NCBI GenBank assembly: GCA_963812945.1
Contig: CAWEXD010000008.1
Span: 1,364,001-1,428,000 of the forward strand
DNA: 64,000 nucleotides
DNA from: DASRDR01 sp963812945 [NCBI: uncultured Candidatus Rokubacteria bacterium]
GTDB lineage: Bacteria > Methylomirabilota > Methylomirabilia > Rokubacteriales
Direction: 5' to 3'
Position 1 is the stretch's first letter, and each line of letters begins with the position of its first letter. Positions 37,485 to 46,184 of this stretch are shown here, one piece after another. The notes beneath the pieces were generated by a model that had not been told where the DNA came from, ran no database searches, and saw only the letters and a program-made list of their open reading frames with translations. A program made the translations under genes and the position numbers.

Positions 37485-38720
37485 ATGTCCCGTTCCCCCG
37501 TCGACCGCGTCCTCGGCGAGATCCACGAGGCCGAGGTGGTCGATCTCACCTCCGAGCTGGTCCGGATCCCGAGCGTCTTCAAGCCCGACGTGCCCGACGC
37601 CAACGAGCGCGAGGTCGCCGCCACTGTGGAGGCCTGGCTCCGCCGCGAGGGCTTCGCCGTCGAGGTGCAGGAGGTGGCCCCGGGGCGCCCGAACGTGATC
37701 GGCTGGCTGGACGGGGGGACGCCCGGGCCGACGCTCTGTCTCGAGGGCCACACCGACGTCGTGACCGAGGGCGATCCCGCCGCGTGGCGGCATCCGCCGT
37801 GGAGCGGTCTCGTCGACGACGGCCGGGTGCACGGCCGCGGCAGCGCCGACATGAAGGGCGGGCTGGCGGCCGCGATGGTCGCCGCCGCCGCCGTGCGCCG
37901 GGCGGGCGTTCCCTTCGCGGGGCGCCTCATGGTCGCGGCCCTGGTGGACGAGGAAGACCAGATGCTCGGCGCGAAGCACTTCGTGACGACGCCGCTCGGC
38001 CGGGCCGTGTCCGCCGCCGTCATCTGCGAGCCGGAGCAGAACGAGCTCTGCCTCGAGCAGAAGGGCGTCCTCTGGGCGCGCGTCACCGTCCACGGCCGCA
38101 TGGCCCACGGCGCGATGCCGTACGCCGCCGTCAACCCGATCGCAGCGGCGGGCCAGTTCCTCGCGCGGCTGACGGCGCTCGAGCGGAAGATCCAGCGCGG
38201 CGTCCGGCGAAGCCGGTTCCTCGGTGTGCCCCACGTCACGCCGACGATCGCCGCGGCGCCGCCGGCCGGGCAGGTCGGGCAGAACAACGTCATCCCGGCG
38301 ACGGCCGAGCTGCGCCTCGACGTGCGGCTCACGCCCGGCCTCGAGCCCGACGGCGTCCTCGGTGCGCTCCAAGAGCTCGCGCGGGACACCGAGGGCCGGT
38401 GCCCCGGCACGCGCGTGACCGTGGAGCCCGTCGCGGCCCCGCGCCCGGCGACCCGCGTCGACCGGGGCGAGGCGATCGTCAAGGCGCTCGAGTGGGCCGT
38501 GCGGCGCGTCGCCGGACGCCGGCCGGTCTTCGGCGGCGTGCCGGGATCGACCGACGGCACGATCCTTCGCACCGCGCTCGGGATCCCGATCGTGACGTTC
38601 GGCCCGGGCAACCGGCTGATCCCGCACCAGGTGGACGAGCACGTGCCCGTCGCCGAGCTGGTGGAGGCCGCGCGCTGCTACGCCGCGGCGGCGCTCAGGT
38701 TCCTGTCGCGCCGTGGCTGA
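37485..38720 (+). CDS. M20-family metallopeptidase/deacylase (ArgE/DapE-like)
   Basis: A 411-residue zinc amidohydrolase. Metal and catalytic motifs: CLEGHTDVV (metal His and catalytic Asp), GRGSADMKGG (bridging Asp), ALVDEEDQ (catalytic Glu pair), ICEPEQNELCLEQKG, and PGSTDG near the C-terminus; the dimerisation lid lies at about 195-305. The family includes acetylornithine deacetylase, succinyl-diaminopimelate desuccinylase and carboxypeptidases. Nothing nearby fixes the substrate. The stop overlaps the GTG of the following Memo gene by eight bases. Confidence 0.87.
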   Translation: MSRSPVDRVLGEIHEAEVVDLTSELVRIPSVFKPDVPDANEREVAATVEAWLRREGFAVEVQEVAPGRPNVIGWLDGGTPGPTLCLEGHTDVVTEGDPAAWRHPPWSGLVDDGRVHGRGSADMKGGLAAAMVAAAAVRRAGVPFAGRLMVAALVDEEDQMLGAKHFVTTPLGRAVSAAVICEPEQNELCLEQKGVLWARVTVHGRMAHGAMPYAAVNPIAAAGQFLARLTALERKIQRGVRRSRFLGVPHVTPTIAAAPPAGQVGQNNVIPATAELRLDVRLTPGLEPDGVLGALQELARDTEGRCPGTRVTVEPVAAPRPATRVDRGEAIVKALEWAVRRVAGRRPVFGGVPGSTDGTILRTALGIPIVTFGPGNRLIPHQVDEHVPVAELVEAARCYAAAALRFLSRRG

Positions 38721-39990
38721 GCGGCCCGAGACTCCGCAGCTCCGCCCGGTCGACGCCTTCCCGGCCCGCGTGGAGGACCGCGAGGTGATCTGCCTTCGCG
38801 ATCCCTCCGGCCTCACCGACGCCGTCCTGACCGTGCCGAGAGGCCTGGCGCCGATCCTCGCGCTCTTCGACGGAAACCGGTCGTTCGTCGACGTCCAGGC
38901 GGAGATCATGCGCCAGTGCGGGGAGCTCGTGCTCCGGAGCCAGCTCGAGACCATGGTCGACGTTCTCGACCAGCACCTCTTCCTGGAAGGGCCGCGGGTC
39001 GAGGCGGAGCGGGCGCGCCAGCGGACGGTCTTCATCGAGGCGCCGACCCGGCCCGCGTTCCTCGCCGGGCGCTCCTACGACGACGACCCCGGCGCGCTCG
39101 CGGCGGCGCTGTCGGCCGACTTCGACCCGCCGGCCGGGCCAGGACCGATCGACTCGTCCCGCGACGTCACGGTGCCCGGCCTCGTCGCGCCGCACATCGA
39201 CTTCAACCGCGGCGGGCCGGCCTACGCGTGGGCGTACCGCGCCCTGGCCGAAGCCGCCGTCGACGCGGACTGCGTCATCGTGCTCGGCACCGCGCACGCG
39301 GGCCTCGACGGCCACGCCTTCGCGGCCACCGCCAAGGCCTTCGACACGCCGTTCGGCCCGCTCGAGGTGGATCAGGAGGTGCTCGACGCGATCGCCGGCC
39401 GGGCGCCGGGCGACCTCTTCGCCGCCGAGCTCGCGCACCGGAGCGAGCACTCGATCGAGTTCCAGGCGGTCTGGCTCCAGTTCCTGCGCCTGCGCGCGGG
39501 CGGGGGAGAGCGGCGGATCGTGCCCCTCCTCGCGAGCTTCGCGCACGAGTGCCTCGTCCGCGGGGGGAGCCCCGCGAGCGCGCCGGAGGTCGAGGGGGTC
39601 CTGGACGCCGTGCTGAGCGCGATGGCAACCGTTCCGCGCCGCTACTGCGTCGTCGCGGGCGCGGATCTCGCCCACGTCGGCCCTCGCTTCGGCGATCCGT
39701 GGCGGGTCGGCCGGGCGGAGCTGACGCGGGTCCAGGCCGACGACCGTGCCCTCCTTCGTCCGGTCGTCGAGGCGGACGCCGAGGGCTTCTTCGCGGAGGC
39801 CCTCCGGCAGGAGGACCGGAACCGCATCTGCGGGCTCTCGCCGATCTACGCTCTCCTACGCCTCTTGCCCGATGGGCCCGCTGGGCCCGGCGGCCGGGGG
39901 CGGCTCCTCCACTACGGGCAGTGGCCGGATCCGGACGGCACCGTCACCTTCGCCAGCGTGAGCTTCGAGAAGGCCGCCTCGGCCGGATGA
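38713..39990 (+). CDS. Memo-like protein (AmmeMemoRadiSam system protein B)
   Basis: A 425-residue protein whose residues ~150-425 match the Memo family: LVAPHIDFNRGGPAYAWAY, VIVLGTAHAG, ELAHRSEHSIEFQAVWLQF, VVAGADLAHVGPRFGD. These histidines and aspartates correspond to the dioxygenase-like metal pocket. The first ~150 residues are an extra N-terminal domain, possibly PqqD-like (LDQHLFLEG helix pattern). Usual partners, AmmeMemoRadiSam A and the radical SAM protein, are absent from the window. Function of the bacterial family is not established. Overlaps its neighbours on both sides. Confidence 0.85.
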   Translation: MAERPETPQLRPVDAFPARVEDREVICLRDPSGLTDAVLTVPRGLAPILALFDGNRSFVDVQAEIMRQCGELVLRSQLETMVDVLDQHLFLEGPRVEAERARQRTVFIEAPTRPAFLAGRSYDDDPGALAAALSADFDPPAGPGPIDSSRDVTVPGLVAPHIDFNRGGPAYAWAYRALAEAAVDADCVIVLGTAHAGLDGHAFAATAKAFDTPFGPLEVDQEVLDAIAGRAPGDLFAAELAHRSEHSIEFQAVWLQFLRLRAGGGERRIVPLLASFAHECLVRGGSPASAPEVEGVLDAVLSAMATVPRRYCVVAGADLAHVGPRFGDPWRVGRAELTRVQADDRALLRPVVEADAEGFFAEALRQEDRNRICGLSPIYALLRLLPDGPAGPGGRGRLLHYGQWPDPDGTVTFASVSFEKAASAG

Positions 39991-40472
39991 CGGCGACGGC
40001 ATCCGACGCGGCGGCGTTCCCGGACACGAGCCTCTCGGGCGCCTTCCGGATCGACCGCGAGGGCGCGTGGCACCACGAGGGAGTCGAGGTCACCCACCCG
40101 GGCGTCCTCCGGAACCTCTACGCGAACCTCCGGGCGGACGGCGAGACGCACCACCTCCAGGTGGGCCTGCGGCGCGTCCCGGTCCAGGTCGACGACGCCC
40201 CGTTCGTCGTGGTCCGCGCCGAGGCCGGGCCCGAGCCGGAAGCCGTGGCGCTCCATCTCAGCGACGGGAGCCAGGAGCCGCTCGACACCGGCACCCTGGT
40301 CCTGGACCGGCGCGGCGTCCCGTACTGCCGGGTCAAGGACGGGCGGTTCCGGGCGCGCTTCTCGGTCCCGGCCTGGCTCCAGCTTGCCGGGCGAGTCGAG
40401 GACGATCCCGGCTCGGGCGAGCCCGCGCTGATCCTGGGCGGCCGGCGGATTGCGCTCCCTCGCTGCGGGTAG
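39987..40472 (+). CDS. DUF1285 family protein
   Basis: A 161-residue protein resembling DUF1285: SGAFRIDREGAWHHEGVEVTHPGVLRNLYANL at the N-terminus and a beta-rich C-terminal half (DGSQEPLDTGTLVLD, GRFRARFSVPAWLQLAG). No function is known. ATG 39987 overlaps the Memo stop (ATGA), so it is the last gene of the M20-Memo-DUF1285 run. An IS element is inserted just 16 bases beyond its stop codon. Confidence 0.75.
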   Translation: MTATASDAAAFPDTSLSGAFRIDREGAWHHEGVEVTHPGVLRNLYANLRADGETHHLQVGLRRVPVQVDDAPFVVVRAEAGPEPEAVALHLSDGSQEPLDTGTLVLDRRGVPYCRVKDGRFRARFSVPAWLQLAGRVEDDPGSGEPALILGGRRIALPRCG

Positions 40473-40488
40473 ACAGGGAGGTCAGCTG

Positions 40489-40502
40489 ATATGGAAGGAC
40501 CG
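40489..40502 (+). repeat. left inverted repeat of the IS
   Basis: ATATGGAAGGACCG, an exact inverted match to 41976-41989. It lies on the downstream side of the transposase gene. Confidence 0.85.
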
Positions 40503-40800
40503 ACCGTCAAGCGTGTTCTTCACGGGTCCGGGTCCCGTTCGGAGTGGGGTGATTCCTGAGGGCGCCGACGTTGGTCCCGATGGGGCGGCTTCGACGACGA
40601 ATCATGCTGATATACGCGGGTTGCCGGGGGCAGAGCCGCATGACCGTGGTTCGTCGGGAGCTGCCTCTGTCTAGGAGCGCGAGTCGTCCCAGCCCAAGGA
40701 CCAGGCGTCGCATAGCTGACGCGAGGGCTCTCCAATCGTGCCCACATCGTGCCCGCCGCGACGCCACTCAGGAAGCTCATGACCATGCGTGATGCGTGGC
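40503..40800 (-). ncRNA. candidate bridge-RNA region of the IS
   Basis: About 300 noncoding bases between the transposase stop and the left repeat. In IS110-family elements a structured bridge RNA that pairs with donor and target DNA is encoded in a noncoding end; in the IS1111 group it is known to lie downstream of the recombinase, which fits this layout. The strand is assumed from the transposase direction. I have not folded the sequence or identified guide loops. Confidence 0.35.
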
Positions 40801-41904
40801 CTACGCCGCCGAAACGCGCTGCGTCATGGCGGCCCAGATGAAGCCGACGAGTTCGCGAGCGATGGCCGTCACCGCGACGGGCGGGCGTTTGCCGTGTCCG
40901 ACGAGATGACGGTAGCGACGATGCAGCCGCTGTTGCGCGCGCCAGGCTTGGGTGCGGCACGCAGGGGGCTGTCCTTGCGCGCGGGCCGCCAACGCCCGCC
41001 CAAGCGTGGGACGGTGGCGATAGTGCCACGCGGCCTCCACGAGGACGCGCCGCGCGTGGGTGTTGCCGGCCTTGGTAATGGCCCCGCGGCGCTCCCGGTC
41101 GCCCGAAGAATACTCGCTCGGGACCAGGCCCAGGTACGCCATCAACTCCCGTGGGTGGATGAACCGCTGGAAGTCGACGAGCTCGGCGAGGAGGATCATG
41201 GCCGACAGGGTGTCGATCCCCCGGAAGCAGCGCAGCCACCCGACCGGCTCGCGGTAAGGCGGCTGTTCCGCGAGCGCCGCGATCTCCTTGTTCAGTTCGG
41301 CCTGGTGGGCGAGCGCCTGTTCGAGGGCGAACAGGGTCGCCTCGAACGTCCGCTGCAGCGGCGCCAGCTCGAACCGTTGGGCCCGGATCCAGGTCCAGTG
41401 GCGCTGCGTCCAGTTCTTCCCCGTGACGTAGAGCCGCCCGTGCCGATCCAGAAACTTCAACAGCCGATGGCGCCATCGCAGGACGTCGCGGCGCACGTCC
41501 TCCCGGCACCGCGTCAGATCACGGACCGCTTCCTCGGCCTCGTCGGGCACATGGATCGCCGTCAGCTCGCCCGCGCGCAAGAGCCGGACCAGCTTGACGG
41601 CGTCGCGGCGATCGGTCTTGATCCGCTGGCCCGGGCGCCGCGGGGTCAACGCCGGGGCGATCACCTGACAGGCGACCCCGCAGGCGGTGATCTGTCGGTA
41701 GAGGTCGTACCCCGAGACGCCCGCCTCGTAGCAGGCCGTGACGGGACCCTCGCGCGCCAGTCGCCGAAACACGCGCTGGATCAGATGCGGCTCCTTCGGC
41801 ATCTCGCGCGGCTCCGGCTCCCCCTCCCCGGGGCGCAAGACCGCCACCACGAGCTTCCGCTTGCTGTCATCAAGCGCCACGTAGGTCGTAGTATCCTTCT
41901 CCAT
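40801..41904 (-). CDS. IS110-family transposase (DEDD RuvC-like recombinase)
   Basis: A 367-residue transposase. The N-terminal RuvC-like DEDD domain shows YVALDDSK (Asp), TACYEAG (Glu) and KTDRRDAVKLVRLL (two Asp). The C-terminal Tnp domain has FRGIDTLSAMILLAELVDFQRF, AYLGLVPSEYSSGDRERRGAITKAGNTHARRVLVEAAW, which includes the serine region used for strand exchange. The ATG at 41904 is preceded by AAAGGAGG; an upstream ATG extension of 15 residues is rejected. The frame is intact, so the element may still be active. Confidence 0.93.
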   Translation of the reverse strand: MEKDTTTYVALDDSKRKLVVAVLRPGEGEPEPREMPKEPHLIQRVFRRLAREGPVTACYEAGVSGYDLYRQITACGVACQVIAPALTPRRPGQRIKTDRRDAVKLVRLLRAGELTAIHVPDEAEEAVRDLTRCREDVRRDVLRWRHRLLKFLDRHGRLYVTGKNWTQRHWTWIRAQRFELAPLQRTFEATLFALEQALAHQAELNKEIAALAEQPPYREPVGWLRCFRGIDTLSAMILLAELVDFQRFIHPRELMAYLGLVPSEYSSGDRERRGAITKAGNTHARRVLVEAAWHYRHRPTLGRALAARAQGQPPACRTQAWRAQQRLHRRYRHLVGHGKRPPVAVTAIARELVGFIWAAMTQRVSAA

Positions 41905-41975
41905 GACCGGCCTCCTTTCGCATGTGGCTCTGTTCCGTCCCCGGAACAACCCACGCTAATGTGCGATAGGTAGGC

Positions 41976-41989
41976 CGGTCCTTCCATAT
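41976..41989 (-). repeat. right inverted repeat of the IS
   Basis: CGGTCCTTCCATAT on the plus strand, the reverse complement of the left repeat. It lies 71 bases upstream of the transposase start. Confidence 0.85.
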
Positions 41990-42091
41990 GGTCTAGGCAA
42001 ATCAGAAGGCTTGATGCAGGTCTGAGTCGCGTTTTTCGGGCGGTCACGTCCCGAGCTATGCTGAGCCCGCTCGTCGCAACCGGAGGTCGAT

Positions 42092-43096
42092 GTGATTGGT
42101 CCAACAGCCATCCTCACGGTCTTCCTCTCCTTGGCCTTCCTCGTCGCGCCGCTCGCCGCCCAGGGGCAGGCGGGGAAGGTGTACCGGCTCGCGATCGTGG
42201 CCACGACGCTGCCGGTCGCCGAGTACACGGCTGACCCGGCCGTCCGCGCGTTCTTCGTCGAGTTGCAACGCCTCGGGTACGTGGAGGGAAAGAACCTCGT
42301 GGTGGAGGGGCGGTCCGCCCTCGGCCGTCCCGAGCGCTTCCCGGAGATCGCCGCCGAGGTGGTGCGCCTCAATCCCGACGTCATCCTGGCTGGAAGCAAC
42401 CGCGTTCTCCGGGCCCTCAGGGCCGCCACTACCACGATCCCGATCGTGGGCACGTCCCTCAGCTTCCCCGTCGAATACGGTCTCGCCACGAGCCTGGCCC
42501 GGCCCGGCGCCAACCTGACGGGTCTGACAGACGATGCCGGCTCGGAGATCTACGCCAAAGGGCTCGAGCTCCTCAGAGACGCCGTGCCGGGGATCTCTCG
42601 GGTGGCGAACCTCACGACGACCGCGAGCTCGAATGGCCCGGTGGGAACACTCCAACGGGACGGCGCCCGGCGGCTCGGCGTGACGCTCATACCCGCCCTG
42701 ATGGACGGCCCCTTCCAAGAGGCACAGTATCTGGAGGCGTTTCAGGCGATGACACGGAACGGTGCCCAAGCGGTTCTGATCGGGAACATCGCGGAGCACT
42801 TCGCCAACCGGCGGCTCATCGCCGAGCTGGCCATCCGGCACCGGCTACCGACGATCGCTCCCGGACGAGAATTCGTGGGCGTCGGGAGTCTCATGGCGTA
42901 CGGCGTCAGCTACCCGGACAACTGGCGCCGTGCCGCCACCTACGTGGACAAGATCCTGAAGGGCGCCAAGCCCGCCGACCTGCCCATCGAACAGCCCACG
43001 AAGTTCGAGCTGATCATCAACCTCAAGACGGCGAAGGCGCTCGGTCTCGCGATCCCGCCGTCGGTACTGGCACGGGCCGACGAGATCATTGAGTAG
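42092..43096 (+). CDS. ABC-type substrate-binding protein, COG2984/TrpX-like
   Basis: A 334-residue periplasmic binding protein with a signal peptide (cleavage probably after LAAQGQA near residue 28). The body has FFVELQRLGYVEGKNLVVEGRSALG, LNPDVILAGSNRVLRALR, IPIVGTSL, LARPGANLTGL and the C-terminal KTAKALGLAIPPSVLARADEIIE that marks this family. Such proteins are often encoded without a transporter, as here, and ligands are usually unknown. It has a GGAGG ribosome site before the GTG. The gene lies directly beside the IS element, so any original upstream partner may have been separated. Confidence 0.85.
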   Translation: MIGPTAILTVFLSLAFLVAPLAAQGQAGKVYRLAIVATTLPVAEYTADPAVRAFFVELQRLGYVEGKNLVVEGRSALGRPERFPEIAAEVVRLNPDVILAGSNRVLRALRAATTTIPIVGTSLSFPVEYGLATSLARPGANLTGLTDDAGSEIYAKGLELLRDAVPGISRVANLTTTASSNGPVGTLQRDGARRLGVTLIPALMDGPFQEAQYLEAFQAMTRNGAQAVLIGNIAEHFANRRLIAELAIRHRLPTIAPGREFVGVGSLMAYGVSYPDNWRRAATYVDKILKGAKPADLPIEQPTKFELIINLKTAKALGLAIPPSVLARADEIIE

Positions 43097-43177
43097 TGAT
43101 CATGCCGAGAACCAAGTAGTCGCCTCTCGCATTTTCCACCAGACCGGAGACGCTACCGATCGCGCCCTAGTCCAGGG

Positions 43178-44596
43178 TCAGCCGCGGAGGTGCAGGACCA
43201 CCGCCTTCAGCTCCGTCATCTCCTCGACGGCGTAGCGGGGCCCTTCCTTCCCGAAGCCCGAGTCCTTCACGCCCCCGTAGGGCATGAGGTCCGCGCGCCA
43301 CTGCGGCCCCCAGTTCACGTGGAGGTTCCCCGAGTGGACCTCGCGCGCGAACTTCATGGCGGATTCCAGGCTCTCCGTGAAGATGGCCGCCGACAGGCCG
43401 TAGGGCGTGTCGTTGGCGAGGGCGATCGCCTGCTCGATGGAGTCGAAGGGCGTCACCGCGACCGCCGGGCCGAACAGCTCCTCGGCGGAGATGCGCATCT
43501 CGGGCTTGACGTCCGCCACGATCGTCGGCGCGTAGACGGCGCCGCGGCGCTCGCCGCCGGTGACGAGGCGCGCGCCGGCCTGCACGGCCTCCCGCACCCA
43601 CTCCTCGACGCGGACGGCCTCCTTCTCGCGGACCATGGGGCCCATCTTCACCTTCTCGTCCAGCTGACTCCCTGTGGTGATGGCCTCCACGCGCGGCTTC
43701 AACGCCGCCAGGAAGTCCGAGTAGATGCGGTCCGACGCGAGGACTCGCTGGGTCGAGATGCACACCTGGCCGGCGTTCGCGTAGCCGGTGGCGGCCACGG
43801 CCTCGGCCACGCGGTCGAGGTCGGCGTCCGGCATCACGATGACCGGCGAGTTCGAGCCGAGCTCCATGGTGACGCGCTTGATCCCGGCGGTCCGGCAGAT
43901 GCGCTCCCCGACGTCCCGGCTGCCGGTGAAGGTGATCTTCCGGACGCGCGGGTCCGCCGAGAGGAGGTCACCCAGCTCCCCGCCGGGGCCCGTGAGGCAC
44001 TGGATCCCCTCGGGGGGCAGCCCCGCCTCGAGGAGGATCTCGGTGAGCTTGAGGGCGGAGAGCGGCGTGTCCGTGGCTGGCTTCACGATGACCGCGTTCC
44101 CACCGGCGAGCGCGGGCCCGACCTTGTGGCAGACCAGGTTCAGCGGGAAGTTGAACGGGCTGATCGCCAGGACCACCCCGCAGGGCACGCGGAGCGTGAA
44201 GGCGAGCTTGCCGGCTCCACCCGGGGCGCCGTCGACGGGGATCGTCTCGCCGTGGATCCGCTTGGCCTCCTCCGCGGAGCCGAGAATGGTCTCGACGGCG
44301 CGGCTGGCCTCGAGGCGCCCCTCGGCGATCGCCTTGCCCTCCTCCGAGCTGATGGTGCGCCCGAGGTCCTCCTGGCGCGCGGCCATCAGGTCCGCCGCCT
44401 TGCGGAGGATCCGGAAGCGGTCGTACCCGGACAGGCGGGCCATCGCCTTGGCGCCCCTCACGGCGCTCTCCAGCGCGCGCTCCACGTCGCCCCGGTCGGC
44501 CCGCGGCACCGTGTCGATGACGGAGCGATCGTAGGGATTGTCGACCGGGATCACCACGCTCTTGGACACCCATTCGCCGGCGACGTACATGCGCAT
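43178..44596 (-). CDS. NAD(P)-dependent aldehyde dehydrogenase
   Basis: A 472-residue ALDH-superfamily enzyme. Cofactor and catalytic motifs: ISPFNFPLNLVCHK, KPATDTPLSALKL, ITFTGSRDVGERI, general base Glu in TMELGSNSP, nucleophile Cys279 in GQVCIST, and EELFGPAVAVTPFDS. It oxidises an aldehyde to an acid; resemblance is to succinate-semialdehyde/lactaldehyde-type enzymes but the substrate cannot be fixed. ATG 44596 has a GGGAGG ribosome site. No pathway partner is adjacent; the next gene on this strand is a DUF2889 protein 125 bases upstream. Confidence 0.92.
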   Translation of the reverse strand: MRMYVAGEWVSKSVVIPVDNPYDRSVIDTVPRADRGDVERALESAVRGAKAMARLSGYDRFRILRKAADLMAARQEDLGRTISSEEGKAIAEGRLEASRAVETILGSAEEAKRIHGETIPVDGAPGGAGKLAFTLRVPCGVVLAISPFNFPLNLVCHKVGPALAGGNAVIVKPATDTPLSALKLTEILLEAGLPPEGIQCLTGPGGELGDLLSADPRVRKITFTGSRDVGERICRTAGIKRVTMELGSNSPVIVMPDADLDRVAEAVAATGYANAGQVCISTQRVLASDRIYSDFLAALKPRVEAITTGSQLDEKVKMGPMVREKEAVRVEEWVREAVQAGARLVTGGERRGAVYAPTIVADVKPEMRISAEELFGPAVAVTPFDSIEQAIALANDTPYGLSAAIFTESLESAMKFAREVHSGNLHVNWGPQWRADLMPYGGVKDSGFGKEGPRYAVEEMTELKAVVLHLRG

Positions 44597-44721
44597 CTGG
44601 CAGTCCTCCCCTGGGCGCTCGTCGAGTCGGAGTCGAGGGACCCATCGGTCCCCCTGAGATCGATTATCCCGCCCGAGTCCGAGAGCCACAAGGCCGGCCC
44701 CCGGCACACGGGATGGGCGGG

Positions 44722-45315
44722 TCAGTCCTGGGGAGGCGCCTCCGAAGCGAGCTCCGGATGGAACTGTCGATGCAGGGGCCCGCCCTCGCGCCAGGCCTGG
44801 CAGGAGTTGATGAACCAGGGCATCGCGCCGGAGCCTGGCTTCACGAAGCCGAACGCCGCGCCGGCCCCTTGGCGCACGACGGGTCCCATGGCCAGGATGA
44901 GGGCGGCCACGTGAGTGCACCCGCGCTCGCGGCCGATGCGCTCGTTGACGGCTCGGGTGAAGCCGCGTCCCACGGCGACCCCGACGAGCGACTGGAGCGG
45001 CGGCAGGGCGTCGGGGCAGACGCCCGGGTGGGGGAAGGTCCGCATCGTCCCCTCGATCGCGCTGATGACGAGCTCCGGCCAGGCGACGGTCAGCGTGACC
45101 TCCATGTAGTGGATCACGTCGCCGTCGTGCTGGATCCAGTCCGGCATGTTGCGCGGCCGGCGGTCCTCGAGGACGCCATGGATGCGGAGACTGGCCGGCG
45201 TGTCCTCGGAGGCGAGCGTCTCCACGGCGTCGATCCGGATCTCGCGGACGTGGACGGGCAGGGGATGGGACGGCGCCGCGGTGGTCCGCGTCCCGGAGGC
45301 GCGCTCGCGTGTCAC
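44722..45315 (-). CDS. DUF2889 family protein
   Basis: A 197-residue protein with the DUF2889 layout: VREIRIDAVETL, a central HDGDVIHYMEVTLTVAWPELVISAIEGTMRTFPHPGVCPDA, then LVGVAVGRGFTRAVNERIGRERGCTHVAALILAMGP. The family has no established biochemical role and is often found near aromatic or acyl-CoA metabolism genes. The GTG start overlaps the stop of the inositol monophosphatase gene (GTGA), so the pair is translationally coupled. C-terminal ~35 residues are less conserved. Confidence 0.78.
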   Translation of the reverse strand: MTRERASGTRTTAAPSHPLPVHVREIRIDAVETLASEDTPASLRIHGVLEDRRPRNMPDWIQHDGDVIHYMEVTLTVAWPELVISAIEGTMRTFPHPGVCPDALPPLQSLVGVAVGRGFTRAVNERIGRERGCTHVAALILAMGPVVRQGAGAAFGFVKPGSGAMPWFINSCQAWREGGPLHRQFHPELASEAPPQD

Positions 45316-46115
45316 GGGCGCGCCTCGCGCACCGCGTCGAGCCCCGTGAGGATCGCGTCGTGGACCAGCCCGTTGGTGGCGAGGATCCCCGGCCCCTCGA
45401 GCCGCCAGGGCCCGCCGTTCACGTTCGTGACGCGCCCCCCGGCCTCCTGGACGATCAGCCCGCCGGCCGCCATGTCCCAGGGCCCGACGCTGAACTCCCA
45501 GTAGCCCTCGAGGCGTCCGCAGGCGACGTAGCAGAGATCGAGCACGGCGGACCCCAGCCGGCGGACCGCCTGGGCGCGGACCGAGAGCGCCGCGTACTCG
45601 GGCAGGTTGGTCTCGGACGTCGTGCGGATGTCGTACGGGAAGCCCGTCACGAGGAGCGCCTGGTCGAGCGTCTCGATGCCGGACACGCGGATCGGCTCGC
45701 CGTTCAGGGTGGCGCCGCGCCCGCGCTCGGCCACGAAGCACTCGTCCCGGCTCGGGTCGTAGCCCACGCCCAGCTCGACGACGCCCGCGCGCTCGAGCGC
45801 GACCGACACGGAGTAGAGCGGCAGGCCGTGCGCGTAGTTCGTGGTTCCGTCCAGCGGGTCGATCACCCAGCGGTACTCGGAGCGCCCGTCGGTCGCGCCG
45901 CTCTCCTCGGCCAGGACGGCGTGATCCGGAAACTCGCCGAGCAGCCGCTTCACGATGAACGCCTCGGCGCGCTGGTCCATCTCCGTCACCAGGTCGATCA
46001 CCGAGCGCTTGTGGCGGATCCGCCGGGTGCCGCCGAGCTCAGCCTGGAGGAGACGGCCCGCGCCGCGAGCCGCGTCCAGCGCGGCGGAGAGGAAGGGGCT
46101 CGGTATCGCGCTCAC
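45312..46115 (-). CDS. inositol monophosphatase family protein
   Basis: A 267-residue Mg-dependent phosphatase. Motifs: VTEMDQRAE, AEESGA, WVIDPLDGTTNYAHGLP (metal-binding DPLDGTTN) and the C-terminal WDMAAGGLIVQEAGG. The family dephosphorylates inositol phosphates, 3'-phosphoadenosine nucleotides, histidinol phosphate or related substrates. The GTG start is used because the nearby ATG is out of frame. It is divergent from the ABC exporter, with their promoters in a 69-base gap. Confidence 0.9.
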   Translation of the reverse strand: MSAIPSPFLSAALDAARGAGRLLQAELGGTRRIRHKRSVIDLVTEMDQRAEAFIVKRLLGEFPDHAVLAEESGATDGRSEYRWVIDPLDGTTNYAHGLPLYSVSVALERAGVVELGVGYDPSRDECFVAERGRGATLNGEPIRVSGIETLDQALLVTGFPYDIRTTSETNLPEYAALSVRAQAVRRLGSAVLDLCYVACGRLEGYWEFSVGPWDMAAGGLIVQEAGGRVTNVNGGPWRLEGPGILATNGLVHDAILTGLDAVREARP

Positions 46116-46148
46116 GCATCGGAGCGTACCACACGGAGTCTCGTCGCG

Positions 46149-46177
46149 TTGCTCGGCGCGGAGCCGGCCGGTATACT
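46149..46177 (+). promoter_or_regulatory. promoter of the ABC exporter operon, leaderless
   Basis: TTGCTC (46149-46154), 17-base spacer, TATACT (46172-46177). The ATG at 46185 is seven bases past the -10 box, so transcription should start at or beside the start codon. The same -35 and spacing occur at 6459. Confidence 0.55.
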
Positions 46178-46184
46178 CGCGATG

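Larger units (their letters stand above)
40489..41989. mobile_element. IS110-family insertion sequence, IS1111-like
   Basis: A roughly 1.5 kb element bounded by 14-base inverted repeats and encoding one DEDD transposase on the minus strand. IS110-family members of the IS1111 group carry such short subterminal inverted repeats, so the true ends may be a few bases outside them. The ~300 bases between the transposase stop and the left repeat are noncoding. No target duplication is evident, as expected for the family. Confidence 0.8.

Noticed and set aside
43178-44920. Longer start for the aldehyde dehydrogenase
   Set aside because: The extra ~108 residues are Arg/Gly/Pro-rich noise; ATG 44596 has a good ribosome site and gives the family length.
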